Source: DATFPK01 sp035264885
Lineage (GTDB): Bacteria; Actinomycetota; Thermoleophilia; Solirubrobacterales; 70-9
NCBI GenBank assembly: GCA_035264885.1
Contig: DATFPK010000079.1
Coordinates: forward strand, 1 to 64,000
Direction of reading: 5' to 3'
DNA: 64,000 bases
A program made the translations under genes and the position numbers. Of this stretch, positions 32,090 to 42,682 are shown one piece after another (within the stretch, counting starts at the first letter, position 1; every line of letters begins with the position of its first letter). A model generated the notes under the pieces. That model saw only the letters and a list, made by a program, of their open reading frames with translations, was not told the origin of the DNA and did no database searches.

Positions 32090-33304
32090 GTGGAGAAGAT
32101 CGAGGTCAAGAAGCCGGTCGTCGAGCTCGACGGCGACGAGATGACCCGGATCATCTGGGCCTTCATCAAGGACAAGCTGATCCTGCCGTACCTCGACGTC
32201 GAGCTGATCTACTTCGACCTCGGGATCGAGAGCCGTGACGCCACCGAGGACCAGGTCACGGTCGACGCCGCCAACGCGATCAAGGAGCACGGGGTGGGGG
32301 TGAAGTGCGCGACGATCACGCCCGACGAGGCCCGGGTGGAGGAGTTCGGCCTGAAGGAGATGTACCGGTCGCCGAACGGGACCATCCGCAACATCCTCGG
32401 CGGCGTCATCTTCCGCGAGCCGATCGTGATCTCGAACATCCCGCGGCTGGTGCCGAACTGGACTAAGCCGATCGTGATCGGGCGCCACGCGTTCGGCGAC
32501 CAGTACAGGGCCGAGGACATCGTCGTGCCCGATGAAGGCAGGCTGACGCTCACCTACACCCCGAAGAACGGCGGCGACCCGATCGAGGTCAACGTCTTCG
32601 ACTTTCCCGGCGGCGGGGTGGCGCTGGCGATGTACAACCTCGACGCCTCGATCCGCGACTTCGCCAGAGCCTCCTTCCGCTACGGCCTCGAGCGCGAGTA
32701 CCCCGTCTACATGTCGACCAAGAACACGATCCTCAAGCGATACGACGGGCGCTTCAAGGACCTGTTCCAGGAGGTCTACGAGGACGAGTTCAAGAGCGAC
32801 TTCGAGGAGAAGGGCCTGACCTACGAGCACCGTCTGATCGACGACATGGTCGCGGCGGCGCTGAAGTGGGAGGGTGGCTACGTCTGGGCCTGCAAGAACT
32901 ACGACGGAGACGTCCAGTCCGACACGGTAGCCCAGGGCTTCGGCTCCCTCGGATTGATGACCAGCGTCCTGATGACGCCCGACGGGCAGACCGTGGAGGC
33001 CGAGGCGGCCCACGGAACCGTGACCCGCCATTTCCGTCGCCACCAGCAGGGAGAGGAGACCTCGACCAACCCGATCGCCTCGATCTTCGCCTGGACGCGG
33101 GCGATCGGCGCCCGCGGGCGGATGGACGAGACACCGGAGGTCTGCGAGTTCGCCGAGACTCTGGAGCGGGTATGCGTCGATACGGTCGAGGCCGGGAAGA
33201 TGACCAAGGACCTCGCCCTCCTGGTCGGCGAGGACCAGGACTACCTGAACACGCAGGAGTTCCTCGACGCGATCGACGAGGGACTCCGGACGGCGATGAA
33301 CTGA
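32090..33304 (+). CDS. icd: Isocitrate dehydrogenase (NADP+-type dimeric)
   Basis: This 404-aa enzyme starts at GTG 32090. KKPVVELDGDEMTRIIWAFIK and the substrate segment RSPNGTIRNILGGVIFREPI, with YMSTKNTILKRYDGRFKDLFQ and NYDGDVQSDTVAQGFGSLGLMTSVL, mark the eukaryote-like subfamily II NADP-dependent dimer. It oxidatively decarboxylates isocitrate to 2-oxoglutarate. The stop is 12 bp before mdh, a TCA-cycle pair in one transcript. Confidence 0.95.
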   Translation: MEKIEVKKPVVELDGDEMTRIIWAFIKDKLILPYLDVELIYFDLGIESRDATEDQVTVDAANAIKEHGVGVKCATITPDEARVEEFGLKEMYRSPNGTIRNILGGVIFREPIVISNIPRLVPNWTKPIVIGRHAFGDQYRAEDIVVPDEGRLTLTYTPKNGGDPIEVNVFDFPGGGVALAMYNLDASIRDFARASFRYGLEREYPVYMSTKNTILKRYDGRFKDLFQEVYEDEFKSDFEEKGLTYEHRLIDDMVAAALKWEGGYVWACKNYDGDVQSDTVAQGFGSLGLMTSVLMTPDGQTVEAEAAHGTVTRHFRRHQQGEETSTNPIASIFAWTRAIGARGRMDETPEVCEFAETLERVCVDTVEAGKMTKDLALLVGEDQDYLNTQEFLDAIDEGLRTAMN

Positions 33305-33316
33305 GGAGATCCGAAC

Positions 33317-34306
33317 TTGGCTGACAGTCCAGTGAAAGTCACCGTCACCGGCGCCGCCGGCCAGATCGGCTACGCGCTTCTGTTCAGGATCGCGAGCGGC
33401 GAGATGCTGGGCGACGACACGCGCGTCCACCTGAACCTGCTCGAGATCCCCGACGCCGTGAAGGCCGCCGAGGGCACGGCGATGGAGCTCGACGACTCCG
33501 CCTTCCCGCTGCTCGCGGGGATCGACATCTCCGACGACCCCAACGCCGCCTTCGAGGGATGCAACATCGCGCTGCTGGTCGGCGCGCGCCCGCGCGGCCC
33601 CGGGATGGAGCGCTCCGACCTCCTCGAGGCGAACGGGGCGATCTTCAAGCCGCAGGGGGAGGCGATCAACGCCGGCGCAGCCGACGACGTCAAGGTCCTG
33701 GTGGTCGGGAACCCCGCGAACACCAACGCCCTGATCGCGATGTCCAACGCACCCGACGTGCCGCGCGAACGATTCACCGCGATGACCCGGCTCGACCACA
33801 ATCGGGCGATCGCCCAGCTCGCCAAGCGACTCGACGCGCAGGTCACGTCGATATCGAACATGACGGTGTGGGGCAACCACTCGACGACGCAGTACCCCGA
33901 CCTGGTCAACGCCACGGTGGACGGGCGCAGCGCCTGGGAGGCGGTGGGGGACGAGAGCTGGATCGCCGAGGACTTCATCCCGACCGTGGCCAAGCGCGGC
34001 GCCGCGATCATCGACGCGCGCGGCGCCTCGAGCGCCGCCTCGGCCGCGAACGCGGCGATCGACCACGTCCACGACTGGGTGCTGGGCACGGCCGAGGGCG
34101 ACTGGGTCTCGATGTCGGTGCCGGCCGACGGCTCCTACGGGATCGGCGAGGGGATCATCTCCAGCTTCCCGTGCACCTGCACGGGCGGCGAGTGGACGAT
34201 CGTGCAGGGCCTCGAGGTCCCAGGGTTCTCGCGGGAACGGATCGACGCCAGCGTCATGGAGCTGCAGGACGAGCGTGACGCCGTCCAGCAGCTCGGCCTC
34301 ATCTAG
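33317..34306 (+). CDS. mdh: Malate dehydrogenase
   Basis: This 329-aa enzyme interconverts malate and oxaloacetate with NAD(H). VTVTGAAGQIGYALLFRIASG is the nucleotide motif, GARPRGPGMERSDLL carries the substrate-loop arginines, and MTRLDHNRAIAQLAKRL and TVWGNHSTTQYPDL contain the catalytic Asp/Asn and His. It belongs to the cytosolic/group-1 type with the longer loop. The start is TTG 33317 with AGGAG about 9 bases upstream, following icd by 12 bp. Confidence 0.95.
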   Translation: MADSPVKVTVTGAAGQIGYALLFRIASGEMLGDDTRVHLNLLEIPDAVKAAEGTAMELDDSAFPLLAGIDISDDPNAAFEGCNIALLVGARPRGPGMERSDLLEANGAIFKPQGEAINAGAADDVKVLVVGNPANTNALIAMSNAPDVPRERFTAMTRLDHNRAIAQLAKRLDAQVTSISNMTVWGNHSTTQYPDLVNATVDGRSAWEAVGDESWIAEDFIPTVAKRGAAIIDARGASSAASAANAAIDHVHDWVLGTAEGDWVSMSVPADGSYGIGEGIISSFPCTCTGGEWTIVQGLEVPGFSRERIDASVMELQDERDAVQQLGLI

Positions 34307-34309
34307 CGC

Positions 34310-34696
34310 TCAGCCCGCCGGGTGGTACTCCCGGCCTCGCTTCGTGACCCGCCCCTCCTTCTCGAGGTCGCTCATCACCCGGTACAGGTAGTTGGGCTTG
34401 ATGCTCATCCGGCGGGCGATGTCCGACGCCGAGATCCCGGGGTTTTGATCGACGAGCTTGACCGCCTGATCCGCCCGGGTGCCACCACGCCGCCGGCGCC
34501 GGCGCCGTGTCCCCGAGGAACCGGAGCCAGAACCCGCGCTGCGGCCGCGCGGCCGTCCGGGGCCGCGTCGTCCCGACCTGCCGTCGGTGACCGCGGCGAG
34601 GGCCCGTTCGAGCTTGCGGCGCTCTCCTTCGATCGCGTTCAGCCGCTCCTCGATGTAGGCCCTGGTCTCCTCGAGTACGTTGCCTCTCTCTGGCAT
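34310..34696 (-). CDS. Winged-helix DNA-binding protein with an AT-hook-like linker
   Basis: This 128-aa protein has three parts: an N-terminal helix (LEETRAYIEERLNAIEGERRKLERAL) that could be a coiled coil, a very basic linker GRRGPGRPRGRSAG that matches the AT-hook core GRP, and a C-terminal winged helix (QAVKLVDQNPGISASDIARRMSIKPN then LYRVMSDLEKEGRVTKRG). AT-hooks bind the minor groove of A+T-rich DNA, and the 103 bases just upstream of this gene are the most A+T-rich stretch nearby. Autoregulation is inferred. It is convergent with mdh and divergent from the next gene. Confidence 0.75.
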   Translation of the reverse strand: MPERGNVLEETRAYIEERLNAIEGERRKLERALAAVTDGRSGRRGPGRPRGRSAGSGSGSSGTRRRRRRRGGTRADQAVKLVDQNPGISASDIARRMSIKPNYLYRVMSDLEKEGRVTKRGREYHPAG

Positions 34697-34799
34697 TCAT
34701 CCCTTTCGTGGGTTAGTTACACACACAGACTATTGAATGGACAAGTAAGAGTCATAGAACGTAGTACTTTGATGAAATCTTCCATTGCACGGAGTAAGG
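34697..34799. promoter_or_regulatory. A+T-rich divergent control region
   Basis: This stretch between the AT-hook winged-helix gene and the hydroxyacid dehydrogenase is visibly poorer in G+C than anything around it, with TTAGTTACACACACAG, ACTATTGAATGG and AACGTAGTACTTTGATG. It must hold promoters in both directions; no confident -35/-10 pair was fixed. It is the natural target for the AT-hook protein. Confidence 0.5.
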
Positions 34800-35759
34800 G
34801 TGTCTGACCTGCCGACCGTGGTGGTGGGGCGTCTCTTGCTCCCGGCGGGGATGGAGATGCTCACTGGCCGCTGCGAAGTCAGGTCGGGTGGAGCGGATCC
34901 CACCCGTGAGGAGATCCTCGCGCTGGTGCGCGGCGCCGCCGTAATCGTCGCCGACCCCACCATCGCGGTCGACGAGGAGCTGCTCGCTGCCGCCGGACCC
35001 GGACTCCGCGCAGTCGCCAACTTCGCCGTCGGATACGACAACATCGACCTCGAGGCCTGTCGGGGCCGTGCCGTGGTCGTGACCAACACGCCGGACGTCC
35101 TCACCAACGCGACCGCCGAGCTGGCGTTGGCCCTGACGCTGGCCGCCGCCCGCTTCGTCTCCGGCGCCGAGCGCGACCTCCGCGCAGGCCACTGGCGCGG
35201 TTGGGACCCAGCGGCCTACCGCGGCCTCGAGCTGAGCGGCGCCACCTTCGGGATCGTCGGTCTGGGCAGGATCGGCGGCAGGTACGGGACGCTGCTGGCG
35301 GGGTTCGGTGTCGACCTCGTATATGCGTCACCGCGGCCGAGGCCGCAGCGAGCCGAGCGCCTCGGCGCGCGGTGGGTCGAGTTGGAGGACCTGCTGAGGT
35401 CCAGTGACGTGGTCAGCCTTCACGCACCGGGTACGCCGGGCAACCGTCACATGATCGACGCCCGAGCGCTCGACCTCATGAAGGAGTCAGCCGTACTCGT
35501 CAACACCTCACGCGGGGTCCTGGTCGACTCCGAGGCCCTGGCGGATGCCCTGCGGGAAGGGCGCATCGGCGCCGCTGGCCTCGACGTCTTCGAGGGTGAG
35601 CCGGAGCTGCCGCCGGCGCTTGCCGCCGCTCCGAAGGCTGTGATCACGCCCCACATCGGGTCGGCGACAGTGAAAGCCCGCGACGCGATGGCCCGGACCG
35701 TGGCCGAGAACGCGATCGCCGTCCTCGAGGGGCGTGACCCGCCGAACCGCATCGCCTGA
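34800..35759 (+). CDS. D-2-hydroxyacid dehydrogenase (glyoxylate/hydroxypyruvate reductase-like)
   Basis: This 319-aa protein starts at GTG 34800 with GGAG upstream. The NAD site is GATFGIVGLGRIGGRYG; the catalytic residues are in VSLHAPGTPGNRHMID and NTSRGVLVDSEAL (Arg), VFEGEPELPP (Glu) and VITPHIGSATVKAR (His). It reduces a 2-oxoacid such as glyoxylate or hydroxypyruvate to the D-hydroxyacid. The substrate cannot be fixed from sequence. A TTG at 34785 would add five residues. Confidence 0.9.
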   Translation: MSDLPTVVVGRLLLPAGMEMLTGRCEVRSGGADPTREEILALVRGAAVIVADPTIAVDEELLAAAGPGLRAVANFAVGYDNIDLEACRGRAVVVTNTPDVLTNATAELALALTLAAARFVSGAERDLRAGHWRGWDPAAYRGLELSGATFGIVGLGRIGGRYGTLLAGFGVDLVYASPRPRPQRAERLGARWVELEDLLRSSDVVSLHAPGTPGNRHMIDARALDLMKESAVLVNTSRGVLVDSEALADALREGRIGAAGLDVFEGEPELPPALAAAPKAVITPHIGSATVKARDAMARTVAENAIAVLEGRDPPNRIA

Positions 35760-35783
35760 CGGGGCAGACGCCCCCGACCCCGG

Positions 35784-36413
35784 TCAGCGGCGCTTGCGCG
35801 GAAGGGTGCGGAAGACCACGTCCCAGACCGGCGAGGAGACGCCGTAGCCGAAGCGGTGATCCTGGAAGTGGTGGCGCATGTGCTGCTCGCGCAGCCGCTT
35901 GCCGAGCTGCGATTTCGGGACGAAGTGATGCACGTAGTAGTGCGTGTAGTCGTAGGAGAGGTAGCCCGCGATGAAGCCGGCGAACAACGGATAGGCAGCC
36001 GGCGTACCGAACAGCGCCGCGAACCCGAGGAAGAAGAGCACCGCCAACGGGATGCTGACCGCGGGGGGCATGACCAGCCGCAGCTTGTCGTTCGGGTGGT
36101 CGTGGTGGACGCCGTGGATGATGAAGTGCATGCGGCGGCCGAAGGCGTGGTCGGGTTCCCAGTGAAAGACGAGCCGGTGGAGCCAGTACTCGGTCAGCGT
36201 CCAGATCGCGAGGCCGCCGAGGGTCAGGAGGCCGAGCTCCCACGCGGCCTGGCCGCGGCCGGCGCCGAGCCACTCCATCGCGATCACCACCGGCAGGAAG
36301 ATCCCCGCCGGGATCGCGGGATGGACCCGCGAGAAGAAGTTCAGGAAGTCGCTCTGGAAGAGCTGCGGCGACGCCGCGAGGTTCTCGGTTCGCTGATGGG
36401 ACATGGGCGCCAT
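35784..36413 (-). CDS. Fatty acid hydroxylase / sterol desaturase superfamily membrane protein
   Basis: This 209-aa protein (206 aa if started at the ATG at 36404) has four hydrophobic segments and the di-iron histidine boxes: HRLVFHWEPDH, HFIIHGVHHDHPNDK, HYYVHHF and EQHMRHHFQDHRFGYG. This is the pattern of fatty acid 2-hydroxylases (Scs7/FA2H-like without the cytochrome b5 domain). It probably hydroxylates an acyl chain of membrane lipid. It is convergent with the preceding dehydrogenase. The 200 bases upstream contain inverted GCGCGAAA/TTTCGCGC arms of unclear meaning. Confidence 0.85.
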   Translation of the reverse strand: MAPMSHQRTENLAASPQLFQSDFLNFFSRVHPAIPAGIFLPVVIAMEWLGAGRGQAAWELGLLTLGGLAIWTLTEYWLHRLVFHWEPDHAFGRRMHFIIHGVHHDHPNDKLRLVMPPAVSIPLAVLFFLGFAALFGTPAAYPLFAGFIAGYLSYDYTHYYVHHFVPKSQLGKRLREQHMRHHFQDHRFGYGVSSPVWDVVFRTLPRKRR

Positions 36414-36622
36414 GGTAGCGCCGGCTCTCGCGAGTCCGCAAAGCGCGAAAACACCGGCGGGCGCGGTGGAGAAGAACCCCCCGATTTGCGGTTTCGCGCC
36501 CGCGGAGCGGTCGTCGCGGTGACATGATCGCCACCGGTTCCGGCGGTCCCAGCGAGACGCCAGGGAACCGAGAGAGAACCACTGATCGGGCGAGAACCCC
36601 GTGGGCCGGGAGAGGAGCTGGC

Positions 36623-36829
36623 GTGGCGAAAAACGGTGAATCGAGGAAGGCCGGACAGCCGAAGTGCGAGGACTGCTACTTCCGGCGCAACATGCTCTGC
36701 GCCCTCGAGAGCGACGGGCCTTGTGCCACCTTCCGGCCGGACCGCCCCGAGGGCCTCGTGCCGCCCCGGCAGCCGGTCCTACTGATGCGCGCACCGCGCT
36801 GGGCGGGGCGCCAGCCGGCCGGCGTCTAG
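36623..36829 (+). CDS. 68-aa cysteine-motif protein
   Basis: It starts at GTG 36623 after GAGAGGAG. The sequence CEDCYFRRNMLCALESDGPC carries four cysteines in a C-x2-C-x8-C-x7-C order that could bind zinc or an iron-sulfur cluster, followed by ATFRPDRPEGLVPPRQP. I do not recognise a named family. It precedes a metallo-beta-lactamase-fold gene by 60 bp in the same direction. Confidence 0.6.
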   Translation: MAKNGESRKAGQPKCEDCYFRRNMLCALESDGPCATFRPDRPEGLVPPRQPVLLMRAPRWAGRQPAGV

Positions 36830-36889
36830 AGAAGGGCTCCGGCGCACGCGGCTAAGGTCTCTGCCGGAAGGAAGGGACTCGAGGGGCCG

Positions 36890-37681
36890 TTGAAGATCAC
36901 CGTACTGGGCAAGTCGCCCTCCTGGCAGGACGCCGGCGGGGCGTGCAGCGGTTACCTCGTCGAGGGACGTGAGGCGCTCGTCCTGATGGATTGCGGCAAC
37001 GGCGTGTTCGCGAAGCTGCGCCAGTTCGCCGACTACGTCGACATCGACGCGGTCGTGCTCTCCCATCTTCACGCCGACCACTTCCTCGACCTCGTCCCCT
37101 ACAGCTACGCGCTCACCTACGCGCCGCGGCAACAGCCCGTTCCGGTCGCGCAGTACCCGGGCACCGACGCTCCGGCCCGCCCGCGGCTCGTCGCCCCTCG
37201 GGGCGCGACCCGGCTCTTCCGCCGCGTGGTCGGCGCCTGGGGAAACGACGATCTGATCGAGAACGCGTTCGCGATCGAGGAATACCAACCCGACTCCACC
37301 GTGAAGGTCGGCGACCTGAGCTTCCGCTTCCATGAAGTGCCGCACTTCACCGAGACCTTCGCGATCGACATCAGCTCGGCCGACGGAGGCCGGATCACCT
37401 ACGGGGCGGACAGCCGCCCCGCCGAGGAACTGGTCGACATCGCCCGCGGTACCGACCTCCTGATCGTCGAGGCGACGCTGCCGCGACCCGAGCGGACCGG
37501 GATCCGCGGTCACCTCACCCCCGGGGAGGCGGGCGACCATGCCCGCCGCGCGGGCGCGAACCGGGTCGTCCTCACGCACATCTCGGACGAGCTCGACCAC
37601 GAGTGGGCGCGGGAGCAGGCTGAGGAGGCGTTCGGCGGGCCGGTCGAGATCGCCCGCGAGGGCGCCGTCTACGAGCTCTGA
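36890..37681 (+). CDS. Metallo-beta-lactamase-fold hydrolase
   Basis: This 263-aa protein starts at TTG 36890. LSHLHADHFLDL is the HxHxDH zinc motif (residues ~64-70), followed by HEVPHFTETFAI, TYGADSRPAEELVD (the Asp ligand), IVEATL and VLTHISDELD (last His). The order is that of the ElaC/RNase Z-like and phosphodiesterase branch of the fold. A hydrolase acting on a phosphodiester or related substrate is likely; the target is unknown. Confidence 0.85.
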   Translation: MKITVLGKSPSWQDAGGACSGYLVEGREALVLMDCGNGVFAKLRQFADYVDIDAVVLSHLHADHFLDLVPYSYALTYAPRQQPVPVAQYPGTDAPARPRLVAPRGATRLFRRVVGAWGNDDLIENAFAIEEYQPDSTVKVGDLSFRFHEVPHFTETFAIDISSADGGRITYGADSRPAEELVDIARGTDLLIVEATLPRPERTGIRGHLTPGEAGDHARRAGANRVVLTHISDELDHEWAREQAEEAFGGPVEIAREGAVYEL

Positions 37682-37739
37682 GCCCGTCCGCTGCGCAGGA
37701 GGTGCGGGCGGTCGCAGGCGGCCGGGGGGTCGCGGGTGG

Positions 37740-37804
37740 CATCGATTTGGGGGACCGCCCCGAGCACCCGCCGGGAGCGCAGGGGTGGTGGATCCAAATC
37801 GATG
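37740..37804 (+). repeat. 11-bp inverted repeat in the hsp20 leader
   Basis: CATCGATTTGG (37740-37750) and CCAAATCGATG (37794-37804) are perfect inverted repeats 43 bases apart, ending 35 bases before the hsp20 start. The enclosed loop is G+C-rich. It matches neither the HspR (HAIR) nor the CIRCE operator consensus. It could be an operator pair or a long-range stem in the mRNA leader. Confidence 0.4.
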
Positions 37805-37839
37805 ACGGGACCCGCGAACCCCCTACCCTCTTTGACCGG

Positions 37840-38283
37840 ATGACCGAACGCGACCTGTTCGCCAACTTCGCCCGCATGCGCCGGGAGATGGACCAGCTCA
37901 TGGGAGACGCGTGGGGGCGGGCCGGATACGTGAGCCGGCGCGCCTCCGGGTTCTCGCCGAGCGTGGACGTCTACTACTGCGGGGACCCGCAGCGGGCGAT
38001 CGTCAAGGCCGACCTGTCGGGCATCGACCTCGCCGACGTCAACATCGAGGTCAGCGGCCGCCGGCTCGTGATCTCCGGACAGCGCCCGGTCCAGGAGACC
38101 GAGGGCCGGGTCTACCAGCAGGTCGAGATCGTCTCCGGCCCCTTCCGGAGAATCATCGAGCTCCAGGTCGACGTCGATCCGGAGCGCGCCAAGGCCACCT
38201 ACCAGGACGGCGTCCTGCGGGTCGAGCTCCCGCTCCGCGATGCCGAGACGGCCTCGCGCCGGGTGCCGATCGACCGGGCCTGA
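37840..38283 (+). CDS. Small heat shock protein, Hsp20/alpha-crystallin family
   Basis: This 147-aa protein starts at ATG 37840. Residues ~35-130 form the alpha-crystallin domain: FSPSVDVYYCGDPQRAIVKADLSGID, VNIEVSGRRLVISGQRP, and ATYQDGVLRVELPLRD, where GVLRV is the diagnostic GxLxV-like motif. It is an ATP-independent holdase for unfolding proteins. The lon protease gene starts 4 bp downstream, so chaperone and protease are one operon. Confidence 0.93.
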   Translation: MTERDLFANFARMRREMDQLMGDAWGRAGYVSRRASGFSPSVDVYYCGDPQRAIVKADLSGIDLADVNIEVSGRRLVISGQRPVQETEGRVYQQVEIVSGPFRRIIELQVDVDPERAKATYQDGVLRVELPLRDAETASRRVPIDRA

Positions 38284-38286
38284 GCG

Positions 38287-40731
<2,445 letters not shown>

Positions 40732-40820
40732 ACGGGTTGCGCCGCGCAGGCGTAGCCGGTTTCGCAGCCGGGTATATCCTCAGCAACCGACCGTGAAACT
40801 GCGAGGGAGTTGACGAGGAC

Positions 40821-41294
40821 ATGGCCAAGACCACCAAGGCGGGGAAGGCGGCCGGCGCCGCCGGCAGCGCCTACGCGACCGCCCGCGGCAACCAGTACGT
40901 ACAGCGCTTCATCGAGGACGACGAGCTGCGCGACAACCTGCGCGACGCCTACGACGCCGCCCGCCACGCCTATGACCGGATCACGGGCAACGGCAAGGGA
41001 CCGGTCAAGGCCGTCACCAGCGACAAGAAGGTCCAGCGCGATCTGCGGAACGCGGCCGACTCGCTCCGCGAGGCGTCCGAGCAGCTGCGCGGCCGCAAGC
41101 GGAAGCGCCGTCTGGGGCGGGTGCTGCTGTTCGGCGCGGTCGCCGGCGGCGTTGCGCTGGCGGTCTCCGAGAACGCGCGCAAGACCGTGATGGACACCGT
41201 CTTCGGCGCCGAGGAGGAGTTCGAGTACACCTCGACGACGTCCTCCTCGGGCTCGGACTCCGGCAACTCGTCCGGGTCCGGCACCGGCTCCTAG
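40821..41294 (+). CDS. Membrane-associated protein of unknown function
   Basis: This 157-aa protein starts at ATG 40821. The N-terminal two-thirds are charged helices (FIEDDELRDNLRDAYDAARHAYDRITGNGKG; VQRDLRNAADSLREASEQL) and a basic RGRKRKRRLGR precedes one membrane segment (VLLFGAVAGGVALAV) near residue 105. The C-terminus is Ser/Gly-rich. I recognise no family, though this helical-then-anchored layout recurs in actinobacterial genomes next to lon or stress genes. Its stop is 2 bp before the next start. Confidence 0.7.
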   Translation: MAKTTKAGKAAGAAGSAYATARGNQYVQRFIEDDELRDNLRDAYDAARHAYDRITGNGKGPVKAVTSDKKVQRDLRNAADSLREASEQLRGRKRKRRLGRVLLFGAVAGGVALAVSENARKTVMDTVFGAEEEFEYTSTTSSSGSDSGNSSGSGTGS

Positions 41295-41296
41295 AG

Positions 41297-41998
41297 GTGC
41301 CGTCGGTACACCTGCTGATCCCCGCCCAGCGCTACGTGTTCGCGCTGGACGGGGAGGAGGCCGTGCCCGCCGGCCCGGGCAGCTCGGCCGACGGCTTCCG
41401 GGCCTACAAGCGGCTCCAGGGCGAGGGGAAGCCGGCGGGGATGGTCGCGTTCCCGAACACGCTTTTGGTCCGCGGCGGAGAGGACTACCTCGTCGACCCC
41501 GGGCTGATCATGCAGGGCGGCCCCGTGTTCACGGCCCTCGCGGAGATCGGGGTGGACCCCGGCGGGGTCCAGCGGGTGATCCTCACCCATCTCCACTTCG
41601 ACCACGCCGAGGGTCTCGCCGCCTGGCCGGGGCGGACCGCCTACGTCCACCGGCGCGAGACCGAGGCGCCCTACGCGCAGATCGTCGCCGGGCAGCTCGA
41701 GACCGTCGACCTCCACGTCCTCGAGGGCGAGGAGGGGGAGATCGAGCCGGGGATCCGGTGGATCCGGACACCCGGGCACAGCGACGGGCTGATCACCGTC
41801 CTCGTCGACACCGAGGAGGGGCTCGTAGCGATCGCCTCCGACTGTGTCGGGCCGCTACCCGAGTACTTCGAGGACATGGACCTGCCCGAGGACTTCGGGC
41901 CGGAGCGCGAGCAGCTGCTCGAGCAGTGGCGGCGGATCCGCGAGCTGGAGCCGGCCGTAGTCGTGCCCGGACACAACCCTCCGGTTCGCCTGGGCTGA
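41297..41998 (+). CDS. Metallo-beta-lactamase-fold lactonase-like hydrolase
   Basis: This 233-aa protein starts at GTG 41297. LTHLHFDHAEGLAAWPG (residues ~95-111) is the zinc motif HxHxDH in the form typical of AHL lactonases and related enzymes; RTPGHSDGLITVLVDT, AIASDCVG and VVVPGHNPPV carry the remaining ligands. Lactonase activity is a family-level guess. It is packed directly after the membrane protein gene (2 bp). Confidence 0.82.
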   Translation: MPSVHLLIPAQRYVFALDGEEAVPAGPGSSADGFRAYKRLQGEGKPAGMVAFPNTLLVRGGEDYLVDPGLIMQGGPVFTALAEIGVDPGGVQRVILTHLHFDHAEGLAAWPGRTAYVHRRETEAPYAQIVAGQLETVDLHVLEGEEGEIEPGIRWIRTPGHSDGLITVLVDTEEGLVAIASDCVGPLPEYFEDMDLPEDFGPEREQLLEQWRRIRELEPAVVVPGHNPPVRLG

Positions 41999-42061
41999 GG
42001 CCCACCGGGTGGGCCGGGCCCGGAGACCGGCGAGTCGGTCCGTCGCCTTAGACTGGCCGCG

Positions 42062-42670
42062 ATGGAGGCGGCGGCAGGCGAACGAGAGCTCACCGGTGAG
42101 AAGGCCCAGCGGATCGTCGATGCGATGCGCAAGAGCGTCGCCCGGCGCGGGGCCGCCGGCTCGACCTTCGAGCACGTCGCCGCCGAGGCCGGCGTCAGCC
42201 GTGGGCTACTCCACTACTACTTCGGGACCAAGGAGCGGCTCCTCGTCGAGGTCGTACGTCGCGACGCCGAGTTCCGGGTCAACCGGCTCGACGCGCCGCT
42301 GGCCGACGCACGGACAGTGGACGACGTCCTCGACGTCCTGGTCGCCAGCCTGATGGACGCGCTGGAGAACGAGCCGGACAGCTTCCTGCTGCTGTTCGAG
42401 CTGTTCAGCGCCGGGCGGCGCAACCCCGACATCAGCCGCGAGCTGGGCCAGCTCTTCGGCCGCATCCGCGGTCACCTGGCCGAGGTGCTCAAGGCGAAGG
42501 AGCGCGAGGGCGTGCTCGACCTCCGCTACGACGCGGAGGCCGTGGCCTCCTACCTCCTGGCGATCGCCGACGGCTTCGCCGTCCAGGCGCTCTCGGATCC
42601 GGGCCGCGACCACGCGACGACGATCGCCGCGTCGGTGGAGTCGGCCCGCCACCTTCTGACGACCGGCTAG
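42062..42670 (+). CDS. TetR-family transcriptional regulator
   Basis: This 202-aa protein has a TetR HTH at residues ~15-65: IVDAMRKSVARRGAAGSTFEHVAAEAGVSRGLLHYYFGTKERLLVEVV. The ligand-binding part is all helical and Glu/Leu-rich. It is followed 12 bp later by the double-hotdog thioesterase, which it may control; acyl-CoA or fatty acid sensing is inferred from that context only. Confidence 0.9.
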   Translation: MEAAAGERELTGEKAQRIVDAMRKSVARRGAAGSTFEHVAAEAGVSRGLLHYYFGTKERLLVEVVRRDAEFRVNRLDAPLADARTVDDVLDVLVASLMDALENEPDSFLLLFELFSAGRRNPDISRELGQLFGRIRGHLAEVLKAKEREGVLDLRYDAEAVASYLLAIADGFAVQALSDPGRDHATTIAASVESARHLLTTG

Positions 42671-42682
42671 CCGCCGGGCAGC

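Noticed and set aside
37740..37804. HspR (HAIR) or CIRCE operator before hsp20
   Set aside because: The inverted repeat does not match CTTGAGT-N7-ACTCAAG or TTAGCACTC-N9-GAGTGCTAA.
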